From Saksenaea vasiformis B4078 (taxonomy: Eukaryota; Mucoromycota; Mucoromycetes; Mucorales; Saksenaeaceae), in NCBI GenBank assembly GCA_000697055.1, contig JNDT01001227.1:1-25915 (forward strand): a stretch of 25,915 bases of DNA, in the 5' to 3' direction. The translations under genes and the position numbers were made by a program. Each line of letters opens with the position of its first letter. The first letter of the stretch is position 1. Under the pieces are notes generated by a model. It saw nothing but the letters and a program-made list of their open reading frames with translations. It ran no database searches and was not told where the DNA came from. Shown piece after piece: positions 9,360 to 21,161 of this stretch.

Positions 9360-10082
9360 ATGAAAGACATTCCTACCATTGCAGACAATAGCACTTCCAA
9401 AGAAGCGTTTTATGAATTGCTCCGAGATCAGATCAAAGCTCTTGTCGAGGATCAAACCTTCTGGGTACATTCAAGAAGCATAGTGCCATACCATCTAAAT
9501 ATCTTTTTGGTAACAAGGTTACCAATCTAGCTAATGCTTCGGCAATCATCTATCATGGTTTGCAGTCATTGGAACATTTCCAGAAGAAGCCGATCAACTG
9601 GGCGGGATTTTATGTAACAGATCCTAAGGACCCGAAGAAACTTATTTTAGGACCTTTTCAGGGCAAGGTAAAATGTGAAGGAGTGAACGAGAGTTAAAAA
9701 AAAAAAAGGAAGAAAGGGCGATTATAACACAGCCGTTTTTAGATAGCTTGTACAGAGATTCCATTCGGCAAGGGTGTCTGCGGCACGGCAGCTCAAACAA
9801 TGGAAACCCAAATAATCAAGGATGTACATGCATTCCCCGGACATATTGCTTGCGATGCCGCGTCTAACTCGGAAATTGTCGTGCCTATGATAGTGGATGG
9901 CGTAAGTGTGAATGACGATTTAACCATGAATGGATCTAATTATTATTATCGTTATTATCATTGTAAAGAGAGTGGTTGGAGTCCTTGATATCGATTGTGA
10001 AGAAGCAGAAGGATTTGACGATACAGATCGCGTGGGTTTAGAAGCCGTTACCAAGGTGATCATTGAGAGTTGTGTATGGTAA
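9360..10082 (+). CDS. Free methionine-(R)-sulfoxide reductase (fRMsr), GAF-domain protein, 4 exons
   Basis: Reduces free methionine-R-sulfoxide to methionine in the cytosol with thioredoxin, part of oxidative-damage repair. Exons 9360-9464, 9518-9667, 9743-9901 and 9969-10082, all junctions phase 0, introns 53, 75 and 67 nt with GT-AG ends; product 175 aa, close to yeast YKL069W (180 aa). Landmarks in order: NLANASAIIYH, INWAGFYV, LILGPFQGK, IACTEIPFGKGVCGTAA, FPGHIACDA, SEIVVPM, GVLDIDC and a C-terminal IIESCVW ending. The three redox cysteines fall at C88, C98 and C122, with the same 10 and 24 spacing as the yeast enzyme. The GAF fold fills the whole protein. The start matches the family length; a small upstream exon cannot be excluded. 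A poly(A) signal lies 15 nt after the stop. Confidence 0.93.
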
Positions 10083-10096
10083 TGTAGATTTAGACA

Positions 10097-10102
10097 AATA
10101 AA
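10097..10102 (+). terminator. AATAAA polyadenylation signal of the reductase gene
   Basis: Canonical AATAAA 15 nt past the TAA at 10080-10082, followed by a T-rich stretch. The next gene's start is at 10316. Confidence 0.6.
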
Positions 10103-10315
10103 AATTTTGTATGCAAGGGCAAAAGCAAAGGTTTCCAAACCTGGATTTGCATGATACCGCCATATCTCCTTATGTACTTTGAAATCAACTCCCTCATTAT
10201 TCATATTGTCCACTCTATCTCCTTTTTTTTTCTTTGCGTCAAAAATTCTTTTTCTGGTTCGCTTTTTGAATTCCCCTCGTTTCTTTTCTTCTCGATTGCA
10301 AAAGATTCCCGGATT

Positions 10316-11847
10316 ATGCCGTTAACCGCCATGTTCGCCTCTGACAGTTTAGTTTTATCGAATCATCTCATCAAGTGCATGGATGAAGTCAAGGTATATA
10401 TCATCATCATCTCTCCATACAGAAAGAGAATGTAACACCTCATTCTTCAAACCTCAGTGTCATGGAAACATCCAGGAAGAAGACAACTTGTTGCGATCAT
10501 TAGATGTTGTGGACCAAGAAGAAGCCATGGTTGCATCTACAATCACAGCAAATTCTGTAGATGATGGTGAAGAAGAAGAAGACGACGATGATACCACAAC
10601 TGATACGGCTGTCCGAAAGGAGGGGGAAGCGGAGGATGAAGATGACCAGCATATTCTCATGCAGCCGCATTTTTCTCCACCTCGTCTTTATTCTGTGGAA
10701 GATAACAAAAAACAATCGTTGAAGCTTCGGTTTAGAAATGCGCTCAAAATATCCACGCGTACTGGTACGCCACCAACACCTCCACTAACACCTTGCCGCA
10801 GTCCTTCAACACCGTATCCATCGCAAAACAGACCATCATGCACAGAACAGAAATGCCAACCAACGACGCCATTTACAAAAGCCCACTTAAACAGCACCAT
10901 TTCCTATGCACCACAATTAAACACGAAGACCATTTGCGCAACAAATGATGAATGGATTGCTTCTTCTAGCGTATCCAGTTGTTCTTCGACTTTATCCGCA
11001 ACATCTTTCTCAACTGCAGGCAACTCCTGCGTGTCTTCTGCAACGTCGCACACGGCTGCATACAACAGCTGCTTGTTTCCATCCGTCGTCTCTTCGCCTC
11101 CTCCGCCACCGCCACCGTTGGCCACACCAGACGTCCAGCCACTTCCTTCCTCCTCCTCGCGGCTGTTGTCGGCTCTTCATAAATTCAAATCCAAAAGTTC
11201 CTCCGTCTCAGCGAGGCAAAGTATCGGTGTTGTTGCTCCCGATGCCTCACAAAGCAGATCAGCCATCAAGCTGTCGCCTACCAAAAGTTCCACTTTTGCT
11301 GACAGAATCAAAAGCAAATTCCAGCTTGACAGCAAGAAATGTTCAAGTTCACGCATGCCACGATCCACTTCGCTGTCATCCATCACGCCAAGCTGGTCTC
11401 GTATGGTAAAAGAACCGCGAAGAAAGAGCGTCGCAGAAATACCAAATAACATGTATCGTAAAAAAACAGCAAAGAGCATCCTCAAAGGTACAAAATACAC
11501 GTTTATAAAGAAAACAACAGCTTATCAACTTGAGAACTATAGAGAATCAATCCGTCAGATGCCGTGATGGTAGCAGTGATGATTTACGGCCGCTGTACCA
11601 TCTTCAGCAAGAGCGGCGCCAGCGGGTTGCACAGAAAAAGAAAAAAACCGTCTGTTTTGCCAAGTTTGTGGCCGTTCGCGAAACGTACTCGAAGCAGGAC
11701 TACGATCGCGGTTCCGATCCAGAGGCTGTGTGTACACATCTCACCGCCACTTTGGCTCAACGAATCAAAGAAGAGCTTAACCATTACAAGCTACAAGAAA
11801 TGTTGGTGCACGAGCAAAGTCGGATCCATACGCATTTTTTCTTATAA
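10316..11847 (+). CDS. Mostly disordered fungal protein with RVxF-type PP1-docking motif and conserved C-terminal tail, 3 exons
   Basis: Exons 10316-10393, 10458-11487 and 11543-11847; introns 64 nt (phase 0) and 55 nt (phase 1), GT-AG; 470 aa. The second splice moves out of the frame that would stop at 11567 into one open to TAA 11845-11847. Residues 1-26 form a short hydrophobic/helical start. Then follow an acidic patch (EEEEDDDD), Pro/Thr and Ser-rich disorder, a poly-Pro run (PPPPPPP), basic SP/TP-rich segments suited to phosphorylation, and KTVCF at 404-408, which fits [RK]-x-V-x-F PP1 docking. After it come ETYSKQDYDR and a helical end with IKEELNHYK, EMLVHEQSR and THFF. I associate such a tail with fungal proteins of unknown function but cannot name the family. 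Possible role: PP1/Glc7 regulatory or scaffold protein (inference). The start could be M6. Confidence 0.75.
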
Positions 11848-12077
11848 ACTATTACATAATATTTAATGCATCGAGTTTGAGTCTTATACTGCTCATAACC
11901 AATAGACATTCCTCTTCATATTTGAAGTGGTTCTTTCTCACTTGATAGAATTGATTTCTGTTACAGAGATAAAAACCACCACATCGTAAACACTTTCTTT
12001 TGCCCTCTTTTACAAATGACTTACCAATGAATAGTGATCACTTGTCCAACATGATGCGAAATTATCGAGAATGTGGT

Positions 12078-12104
12078 AAAAATAAATAAATAAATAAATA
12101 AAAA
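12078..12104 (+). repeat. (AAAT)n microsatellite, also overlapping AATAAA signals
   Basis: About six tandem AAAT units. They create several overlapping AATAAA hexamers about 230 nt after the stop at 11847, so this may serve as the poly(A) signal of that gene. Confidence 0.6.
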
Positions 12105-12400
12105 TCCCTGTGAAAATAGAAGCCGGTATCGAGGGAAAAAAAAAAGGGGGAAATCATCATGGCTAACAAGCATTCTTATCACACAGATTCAAAAGAGTGA
12201 ATAAGGATTGTGCATTCAATCAGATAGGCAGTGCAGAACAAAATAGGTCTCGCTCTCTCCCTCTTCATGATTAGGAGGATTTACGAGAAGAATTCCTTTG
12301 GTGCACTAATCACCCAAACTTTTTCTAGTTTGAGAAGCGTGGCAACGACGAAGCTACGTAAACGCCATTCTACAACAGAACAACCAGGATTCACTATCCA

Positions 12401-12903
12401 TTGAATCCATTTCGCTTGAATCTTAAAGACAGCGACGATGCAGCAGAATTTCGTTTGTGGAACAATGCAGAGCGACTTTCTACAAGCTTTACTTTTCATT
12501 CATCAGCAGACATGCAGCTGATCGAATCGTCTGGCCGAAATAAAACCCAAGTCTGCAAGATCACATACTCACCCATCATAGGAATGGACTTTGTGTTGTC
12601 GATATCGGGATTCCAGCATGTTATCCTGTCGACAGACAAGTCTCCTTACGTCGCATCGCATTTCAAGCTCCCTTGGCTTCCTATAGTCACCAAGGAGATA
12701 TCGTTTCCTACAACACCGCTGTCTTCGTTTGTCGTATATTGTTTTCATACGTGCCCTTTTGCCTTGTTACATTCCACAACAGCAGCTTTGCTCTGGACAG
12801 CATTGCACGATGGCGTGATAAACTGTACTTATGCTGCATTTTGACGCGAGAGAATTTTATCTGCATTGTTCCTAGGTCCAATAGCAAAAAAAAATTTTAT
12901 TGA
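12401..12903 (+). CDS. Weak candidate ORF pair, unknown product
   Basis: An open frame 12401-12844 (147 codons) has coding-like composition in its first half (DAAEFRLWNNAERLSTSF, then SSGRNKTQVCKITYSPI). An overlapping frame, open from 12544 to 12903, becomes more protein-like later (FALDSIARWRDKLYLC). This could be a decayed gene with a frameshift near 12600-12670, an exon boundary I could not place, or chance. No family recognised, no clear promoter or poly(A) signal. Confidence 0.2.
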
Positions 12904-15863
12904 AAGATTATCTTATTTCCTGGCTGTAAAACGCACATACGTGCTGATTGCCCGCAGTATGTCAGTATTTGTGCTAAAGTTACTTGCGCAAATCCGATGT
13001 TCCAGTCTGTTCCACTTGAACGTCTCAGGAGCTTCAGCTCATTCTTGACATTATTCATGAGAAACCGCGCAATTTCGACGGGCGATATGCCCTTGTTTCA
13101 AGCTTACAACGATTGGTTGTCTAAGATGCTTTCCATTGGTTCTACACTGCCGAGTCTATCCTAATAATTGTTGACCATCTAATTTCCTGTGCGTTGCATC
13201 ATGTATTCCTAAATCGCGTGCCAGGGCTTCGCTTCGAAATGTCAAATGATCTCGATAATTTAAATGTACATCGTTTCTCATGGTAAAACATGCAGATGTA
13301 CTTTATGCAATGTCAGCATCACGCGACACTGAAAATAATTTGGGCATGATCTGTATAGATTTATAGACCTTCTTCATGTCAAAGAATGAATTGGACACAG
13401 TCTCCTTCCTTCGTGATGCCATTCTTGTTAAGATTAAAGGCTTATCTCTTGTTGAATTGACGTAACGAAGAACGGGCATGTTGTACTTGGCCATTCGAAC
13501 GGAAAAGCAGATCATATCTTCCGATCAAATCTTAGATATCCCGGAAGGACGGGCACATCAAACAGAAATTAATATTCCAGCATAAGCTTTGCAGATTAGG
13601 TCCCGGTTTATGATAAACAAGCTATGCATAGCAGTGTACCATTGCTCTTCTAATGCTGATGAATTTTGCCTGTTTCAAACCATACTTTTAATGATAGACT
13701 TTTATAGATGCTTACATTTTCGACTTTGCTGATTGATCTATAGACGTTCGGTTGAATGTCTAGCTCCAGTGCTCCCACTTTACACTTTATTCTATTCTTG
13801 TCTGCTACACATTTTATCATTGTCGTCGTCGTCGTCAAGACGTGTGACTGTAGGGAAATGGATGTCAATTCGTAATTTGACTGCTATTGGAAAATGGAGG
13901 CATTTGCGACACAACCAAGTGAATCATCCTATTCACAGCATTACTGCTCATCTGTTGATTTATAAATCTACCAATCCATCAGCAGCTGGAAGCATAATTT
14001 GTCATTGTTAGATGATGCAAAATTATTCGCGCTACTGGAACGAGATACTTAATATATACGTGGAATGTTATGCGAGCGCCTTTTCTTCGCTTTCCCCTTG
14101 CAAGTAGCTTCGTTTCCGGCTTTAATCTTGTTTAGTAATCCAACGTATAGTCGGTTTTGACACTCATACGTCTTTGAATCTTTTGAATGTGCGATCGTTC
14201 GTCTGATTTAGCGCGTCCATGACTAGCTTGTGGCGTTTATCTAGCGCGAAGCAGGGTCTAACCTTTCATGATCATGTTTGGACAAACTATCTGCACATGT
14301 GCATAAAATTTAGGTAACCATCAAATATAGTGAAGCCGGATAGCAAGGAAACGTAGACTACTGTATTTCTATCGTCATCTCTATTGTAACAACTAGCCTA
14401 CGTCAAAACAGGGCTGATAAGATCGGCCGTCACAAGCTTTTGCAAAATGACAGCACGACATATCTGTGTAATTGTGTATCAAAGTAGAAGTGTCTGACCA
14501 GTACACAAGCCAGCGTATTTCTACAAAAGGTCTACCAGATTGTAGCTGCAAGGAAAATTACACACTCATTAAACACGAACACAAGTCTGTCCAGCAGGCC
14601 TAAGAAAATTGGATGCTACGGACTGTGAAGATATGGGAATTTCGTCAGCATAAAGAGTACAGTTACGCTTTGTCATCTTCGCGGCACTCGGGCGCAGTTA
14701 TTCTGTTGTTTTCGGCAAGCAAAGCATCTTTATTATTCAGGCTGTTTTCGCCCATCGGCCACTTATATGGCAGCATGACGATGGGATTTCCTAAATAGGA
14801 AAAATTCTTCGGACGAAGGCGGCATACTTAGTGGGTATCCATTTTCATACAAAGGGGTAACAGGAAAATCATTAGATACAGGTACACATATACACATACA
14901 CTAGTACTCATACGTATAGAATATATAGGTATATATATGTACCAAGCAAATACATGACGAAGGTTTCATTCTTTTTGCTCTTGAGTTATGAAAAAGAAAA
15001 AGCAAATCTCAATGCGCGAATACTTTTAAAGACACAATACGACTTTTTTTGGGTTAACGGAATGGGAGACGCTTTGTTGCATTGTATGTTATTTTTCCCA
15101 TCTGCAAAGATTATTTTATCTGGTGACATTGTCTCCGGATATGATGTACTCGTTGACTGACCCTAAAACAGACGCACTCTGGAAGATTGCTTGCACAGCT
15201 TAGATGGACGCTAGTAGTTCAATTCTACTGTAGCAACAGATACTTGGGATTTTTTTATTTGTTTACTTTCATTTTTGGCAAGTCTCACAAAATGGAATGT
15301 TTTCTTTTTTAGGACACACGATTATTAGCAGACTTTACAAGCCAACAAAAGGAACATAGACCCAGTTTCTTTTTTTTTTTTTTCCGTCAGACGAGTATCG
15401 AACGTGTTTCATGTGCTTTATCGTTGAACCAAAAAAAGTATATATAGTGAAGGACATACAGTATTTACAGTTCCAGTATTTTTTTTCGGGGGGAGGAGGA
15501 AGGGGTGAATGGGGGATTAGGACGCATAGGAACGAGGGTGGAGACTGTAGGATATAGAATTCCACAATCATCATAGCGAGGGTTAGTAGCATATACATAT
15601 ATATATATAATCACACACAGAAAATGAATGAATATAGATGAAGGAATATAGACAGTGAGATACAGGCAATGAGTGTAAGAACAAAAAAGAATAAAGAAAA
15701 AAAATAAATAGTAGCGTCAAACAAGGAATGGTGATGCACAAAGTCGAATGAAGGTCAGATAAAAACGAACGGGAAGGTTGTCAATGAAAAGAAGAAAAAA
15801 ATTGGAGTGTTAATGCTGCCGTTGCAATATGCGGTCGATGATCACTGGTGTATGGGTTACAGT

Positions 15864-17474
15864 TTAGTTTTTGGGTTTAAGAATTTTTTTTTCAAACTTA
15901 CGTCGACAACGTTTGCGGTCAGCTTCAGTCTCCGGGCAATCTTGGACCTTGTATCCATCGTTTGTTAGTGCAAAAAGACTGGCATTGTGCATCAACAGGT
16001 ATTCAAACGCCCACCAACGTCCGAGTACAGCTGCATAATGAAGAGGAGTCCAGCCATCCATGTCTGCGTGATTGGTATCTAAACCAAAATCGACAAGGTG
16101 CTTTACAATCTTGTCATAGCCATGCATTAAAGCCAAATGAAGAGGGGATCGGTTTTGGGCACCAACGCAGTGAATGTCCGGCGGCGCCTTGTCCTGGGTC
16201 AATTGAACAACTTCCTCCAAATCGCCGCTGGTGCAAGCTTCCACGAGCAACACTTGAGGATCAAAGCGAACCTTGCGAGGACGAGAATGTGGCACGGATG
16301 ATTTCAAACGGGACCTGTCAACAAGTATGGGACGTGGCTGTGCGGATGCCAACAACGACGGCGACGGTGCTTGTGGAAGAGACGCGTGGTGGTACGACGT
16401 CGTCAAGGTTGCTGGCGACGGGGGCGGAGACCAGACCAGATCAGGCGTCGAAGGTTTGCGAATTTCGTTCATATATTCATCCACCGAAATAGTCGGCGAT
16501 AGTGAAACTTCATCTTCATCGTCGTAATCATCGTCGTCTTCTTCTTCCTCGACCGGTGACAGGGCCGCAGGCAAACTGAGACGCACTTTTTTCTTGGCAT
16601 CTGCAGCGGCAATGAAATAATCATCGGCAAGCAGAGATGGGGTTGGAAAGGTCACAATCGTTGGTGGCGAGGGCATGAAAGGCTCCGGAGCTTCACTTGC
16701 TTTCTTCAACAGCATCGATGAGTGGCAAATGTTCGTGTTCAACTCGACTTTTGTCTGAGGGGGGGCTGTTCGTGGAAGCGTGATATTCATTGTCCTTGAG
16801 GGTTTTGGCATTGAGATTTTCTTTTGCGCCGCAGCGGGCTTAGCTTTTGAGATATGACGTTGAAGAATGGCTAGGCATTCTTTGTTGTTGCAACATTGAG
16901 CAGGTGTTCGTTGACGAGTATTTTGGGCAGTAGGGTTTGCACCAAGCTCCAATAGCAATTTGACAAGATCAGGCATGCATAAGAAACAGGCTAGGTGTAA
17001 CGACGTGTTTTTTGCTCCCCATACGTGGTTCACAAATAAATCGAGTTGTTTTTGGTCAGCAAACTTGCTTAGTTCATTTAGAATAGCAATGGCAAAATCC
17101 TTCTTTTGGTGAAACAGGGCGAGTTGAAGCGCGTTGAGATCGCAGACAGAATCACCGAATTTCTCTCTTGCTTGTTCCCTGAGAGCTGGGTCGAGTCGGA
17201 TGACGCGATGCTTCTGTGAGGCGGAATAGCGCGAAGCATCATTAGCAATGCGTTCAGATAGCAAAACATTCAGGACAATAGAGCCGCGTGCAGGGTCGTG
17301 ACACAGTTTATGGAAATCTGCGGTGTTGTCCGTTTTGATCAGCGATTGGATTCTTTGCCATAGCCGAGACCGTGAAGAGCAGGTAGCAGACGTGCATCCT
17401 TTTGTATGCTGATGATGATGCTGCTGCTGATGATGATGATGGCTGCTGCTGTTCGGAGATATTACAGTCGCCAT
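15864..17474 (-). CDS. MYPT-like ankyrin-repeat protein, putative PP1 regulatory subunit
   Basis: Single-exon 536-aa protein. A His/Gln-rich N-terminus (residues 12-23) precedes a first ankyrin region at about 112-210 (NTSLHLACFLCMPDLVKLLL is a clear unit). A long disordered middle carries SP/TP sites and an acidic run at about 309-322. Then K401-V-R-F404, a PP1-docking motif, is followed directly by a second ankyrin array (407-520: SPLHLALMHGYDKIVKHLV, GWTPLHYAAVLGRWWAFEYL). RVxF directly before ankyrin repeats is the layout of myosin-phosphatase targeting subunits (PPP1R12/MYPT) and relatives, in which the repeats wrap PP1. The C-terminal end is basic (RKRCRRKFEKK). So this likely targets or shapes a PP1 holoenzyme. 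The N-terminal ankyrin block is unlike MYPT and may bind cargo. Upstream minus-strand sequence is A-rich (plus-strand T-rich 17500-17540). The single long frame and distinctive motifs make the call secure; the exact family is less so. Confidence 0.88.
   Translation of the reverse strand: MATVISPNSSSHHHHQQQHHHQHTKGCTSATCSSRSRLWQRIQSLIKTDNTADFHKLCHDPARGSIVLNVLLSERIANDASRYSASQKHRVIRLDPALREQAREKFGDSVCDLNALQLALFHQKKDFAIAILNELSKFADQKQLDLFVNHVWGAKNTSLHLACFLCMPDLVKLLLELGANPTAQNTRQRTPAQCCNNKECLAILQRHISKAKPAAAQKKISMPKPSRTMNITLPRTAPPQTKVELNTNICHSSMLLKKASEAPEPFMPSPPTIVTFPTPSLLADDYFIAAADAKKKVRLSLPAALSPVEEEEDDDDYDDEDEVSLSPTISVDEYMNEIRKPSTPDLVWSPPPSPATLTTSYHHASLPQAPSPSLLASAQPRPILVDRSRLKSSVPHSRPRKVRFDPQVLLVEACTSGDLEEVVQLTQDKAPPDIHCVGAQNRSPLHLALMHGYDKIVKHLVDFGLDTNHADMDGWTPLHYAAVLGRWWAFEYLLMHNASLFALTNDGYKVQDCPETEADRKRCRRKFEKKILKPKN
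17403..17452 (-). repeat. CAT/CAG trinucleotide tract coding for His/Gln run
   Basis: Interspersed (CAT)n and (CAG)n, plus-strand (ATG)n/(CTG)n, encoding the His/Gln-rich N-terminus of the ankyrin protein. Likely length-variable between strains. Confidence 0.7.
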
Positions 17475-19134
17475 TACCGAACAGTTAAAAAAGAAAAGGT
17501 CTTGCTTTTTCTTCTTTTTTTTTGTTTTGTTTTTTTTAATAGACCAAAATGGAATTAAAATGGAGAATCTCCAGACCCGTAGGAGATTCTATTACAAAAG
17601 AAAAATTATAAACACAGTTGAGAAAAAGAAGAAAAAGTGATTGGTAAAGAAGAAGAAGAAAAAAAAAGAGAAAAGGCCAGGAAATTAGACGTGTATTTAA
17701 TATTCACTGTGAGCATTCCGCCGTGCTCGGGTACCAGAGCTAACGTTAGAGTTCCCCCGATCATGTTATCGCATAAACAGTCATAGAAGATGGGTAAAAA
17801 AGAGTCGAGAATCTGACTCCCCTGATCTCCTTACTGTTCCCGTGCTCAAATGAAAAAAGAAGATTGTTTGTTTTTACTAAAGCTACTAAGAATAACGAAC
17901 GACGTCGCATGTACCACATCTAGTCTGAATACGGAAAATTCTTCTGGAGTTGAAAATCAGCAATAAACCGGATTGCTTAGTCTTCATTCCGCAGACTTAT
18001 ACACACACGCGTGTAATCAAATGATGCAGTAAACAAATATAGTAAAAAAAAAAGAGAAAAGCGTACCTTGAACTTTGAATGCAAAAACTATGATAATATA
18101 AGAGAAATAAGAAAAAATTCATTCTTGTGTGAGTAAAAATTCCATTCAACAATAAACAGTCAGATACTTATTAATAATGCATGTTAATTCCGTCCACACT
18201 GACAACAGGAGTAAAAGAAAAAAAATTGCACCCATGATTTAAACATTACGTTGCAGATGATTTCGGTTTCCACGGTATCAAACAAATACATGGGACTGCA
18301 CTATCATGTGCAAATTGGTTTCGAATGGGCATGCAGATCGTCTCAAACGCAAATATACAATGCGGAATTATGTTCACAGCAAAAAGAACGAGGGACTATC
18401 ATCCTCCATATTAGGGTAATCGCCGTCTTAGCTATTAAACTTTTGGCTTGCCCCAGAATGGAAGCGAATCCAAAAGTCGGTGTTCATAGGGCCACGCAAA
18501 AGTCAATTAGACACTGTTACGTATTCATAGTTTGTCATTCCCCCCCCGAAAAATGAACTAATCGTTTCAGCCCGATGGCCGTCGATCGATTGCCTTATTT
18601 TCTCGTATGTGTTCTTTCCCTAAACGAGGAATAGGCGACTCGTAACATGTTGGAACCAACTTCTATGCAAAGGTTCGTACCATTGACAGTCGTGCATTAT
18701 GTTCTATGCATTGGGTCCTTTTAAAAAATTGAAACTCTCTCGCTCCTACTCTATTCGGCTCAACAACAAATAGCCCTGATACTATTTCACAATGACAGGA
18801 GACCTGGAAATATGGGGAAATACATTATGCGAGCTACAATTAGTTTAACACTTCTTCTGCATAACTAGAGACATTTCTACCTAGTTAACCACATCGTTTA
18901 GTGCGAGTACGGTCACCAGGCCCGTTTCGTAGGATTGCGTTACGTTAGCGATCGATCACCTTTTTCACATGGTCTTTCTTTGCCATCTTAGTGCGGTCAG
19001 CGGTCCGTCAAAAGTTGATTTACCGCGGGCGGAGTTCGAGGAAGCAGTAAAAGAAAAAAAACCGAAGATGTGCCCTGTTGTGCTGTAATTCAGGGTTGCC
19101 GTAGTACCATGTGAGATTTCAGCCCTTGATAACC

Positions 19135-19225
19135 AATTTTTGATCTAGCGGAGCCAGGGGGATGTAACACGAACGGGACAAACCATCAGCACAAGGGTCT
19201 TAACGCTTGCTGTGCAAGTATCAGA
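19135..19225 (-). ncRNA. Weak tRNA-like / SINE-like motif
   Basis: On the minus strand, GGGTTAGAGCGACCGGCTC resembles a tRNA D-arm with A box (GAGC/GCTC stem). It is followed by a CTTGC-ACA-GCAAG hairpin, and about 60 nt downstream CCGTTCG resembles a T-arm/B-box. No matching acceptor stem is seen and the spacing is long, so this is not a normal tRNA. A decayed tRNA-derived SINE or chance are the options. Confidence 0.15.
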
Positions 19226-20768
19226 GCCGGTCGCTCTAACCCTTCTCATTCTCCCATAAACCATAACCGCCACTCAATGCGGCCTATGCCTCATTGCCTC
19301 TGCTTTGAAATATTAAATTTATGTACAACCACACGAGGCTGATTGCGAAAATACCGCAAAATGTTCTTGATAGCCACAACTCACACGTCGCAGTGATGTG
19401 GTTTCTGTACTCGGTAACACAATGGAGATATGTACCTGAGCTTCTGGCTGTGAAATACCAAGCGTTCGTCGGTCGGTATCAATTGCGAGCACTCAGATTC
19501 TTACATGTAGCAATCTCAGACTAGATCGCGGCAGTACGATAAACCAATCAGTACTCATCCATGCTGCATCCTCTCGCGTAACATTAGAGCACGATGTTGG
19601 TGCCGAAAGTTGTCATAGACTTCTTTTCGATGTTTCAAGTAACGTCGGAGGGCTACGTCTTCTCGTTTCTCCTCTGACACAGCAACCGAGGATATTCTTT
19701 TACAGTCTTAGCATTGAAAATGCTACAGCATCTTACTTCCTATTTAAAAAGTACTTACGGTGCTAGTTACTATCAACGGGGGAGCTGCGTCATTTCAATG
19801 TAAATGTAATAAAATCCAAAAAGGGGTATATTTTTTTCTTTTTACATCGAGCCGGCAGATTTTCACTGCAGCAACTTTACCATATGGTTGACGGGCAGAT
19901 AAAACTATTTTTTTTTCTCATCGTAATGCGTCGAAATTGATGCGTGATAAAGATGATAAAGTTGTACTTTCAGCCGTTCGGTCAGCATGATCTCGTCTAT
20001 CTGCTTTGTTTCCCAATTGTCACAACACATCTGCCCCTGAAACTTCCCATGTCATGACAGAACGATATGTCCGTTGCAGCACAAATAAGAAAATATTCGT
20101 TCTCTCAATCCTATGCTGACAATTCATATTTACCGTACAGATATGAACATCAAGTTGCTATATTTTGGTAGATAAAAGAAGGGTAGATAACATGTAGAGC
20201 AAGCAATAAATGATGGTTGTCCAACGTAACAACCTATCCAGGAAAGACCGCGTGCATTATCATGCTTTTTAATGAAGACAGTTTCACCTACATAAAGAGC
20301 TCAAACATCTACAAGCCATTTGTACTTCTTTGCGGGTAACATACATTTCGTAAAGCGGGGGTGGGCAGACGACTAATTTCAAACCCAATTGCAGAGCTCC
20401 CCTGTTTCTTGTAATAATTGGCAAGTGCAGCCCCATTCCGTCTTCCGTTTATAAGATTATATTCAAATTCATGAAAGAAACTTATGAAGTCCGTAGGCCT
20501 AAACAAATCTGAATTCTTTTCTGCCAATGTGATAAATGACGAGACGGAACCAATCAAAATAATATCCCATAATCTAGTTCGCTGCGATACAGTTTACGAA
20601 CAAAAACGCAGGTTTCCTTTATAGTTGATCGGCGTACCATGGTCTCGGTTCTAAACATTTTTTTGTTCAAGCGACGTGAGGAAAGTTTACGCCTTGATCG
20701 TAATGAAACAATTTAAAAATGCAATGCTTCCCAAACGTTGACTTTTTTTTTCTTACGACTGTGCGCAG

Positions 20769-21161
20769 ATCGTAAACAAAGATGGGTTAACCTATTACCC
20801 GTTCCTTAACACTTTCCTTCCAATCGGAATACCTCATGACGAAAAACTAAATACCGGGTACTTGACACTCGCTTCTTGGTGGACAAACAGCAAAGTATGT
20901 ATATCATTTAACGATGTGCGTGAGACATGTCAATGTTGGAAATAAGTTGATAGCTACCTTGTTCTTCTGCATTCTAATCGTGTGGGTCTAAATTGGTTGG
21001 CACGGAAAAGTTTTTAGTCTAGGCCAGGTATAGTGGATTGCATCCGAATGTCAGGTGAACAATTATGGTTGCACACAGCGATTGGTTTATATAGACAGCC
21101 ATTTCCTAATTACAGGGAATGCCCTTTACTTTTTCTCAAACAGAACAAAAACGCGTACTAA
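20769..21161 (+). CDS. Orphan exon-like sequence, unknown product
   Basis: A strong acceptor (poly-T tract then GTGCGCAG) opens a 42-codon frame 20769-20894 with coding-like composition (TYYPFLNTFLPIGIP, LTLASWWTNSK), ending at a GTATGT donor. Joining to an acceptor TTTTTAG at 21017 keeps the frame open for 47 more codons to TAA 21159-21161, and AATAAA follows at 21275. I found no first exon with an in-phase ATG and recognise no domain. Confidence 0.2.

Larger units (their letters stand above)
11848..15863. other. Gene-poor 4-kb region; only weak ORFs
   Basis: Begins with the 3' UTR of the preceding gene and ends with the 3' UTR of the ankyrin gene. In between, the best stretch is 12401-12903 on the plus strand (listed separately). 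Small minus-strand frames at 13868-13650 and 13515-13303 match nothing known. The remainder is AT-rich, with simple repeats such as TA-rich 14881-14945 and 15591-15610 and a poly-T run near 15367-15383. I see no RNA gene here. Confidence 0.4.

Noticed and set aside
10383..11567. Unspliced 394-aa ORF as the gene model
   Set aside because: Its start lies inside a better model: a GT-AG intron at 10394-10457 joins an upstream exon, and another at 11488-11542 joins the conserved-looking tail.
13303..13868. Two minus-strand ORFs (70 and 72 codons) as exons of one gene
   Set aside because: No convincing donor and acceptor joins them in frame and no family is recognised.
18251..18556. Plus-strand 101-codon ORF
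   Set aside because: No domain, no neighbouring signals, and amino-acid composition expected of random sequence.
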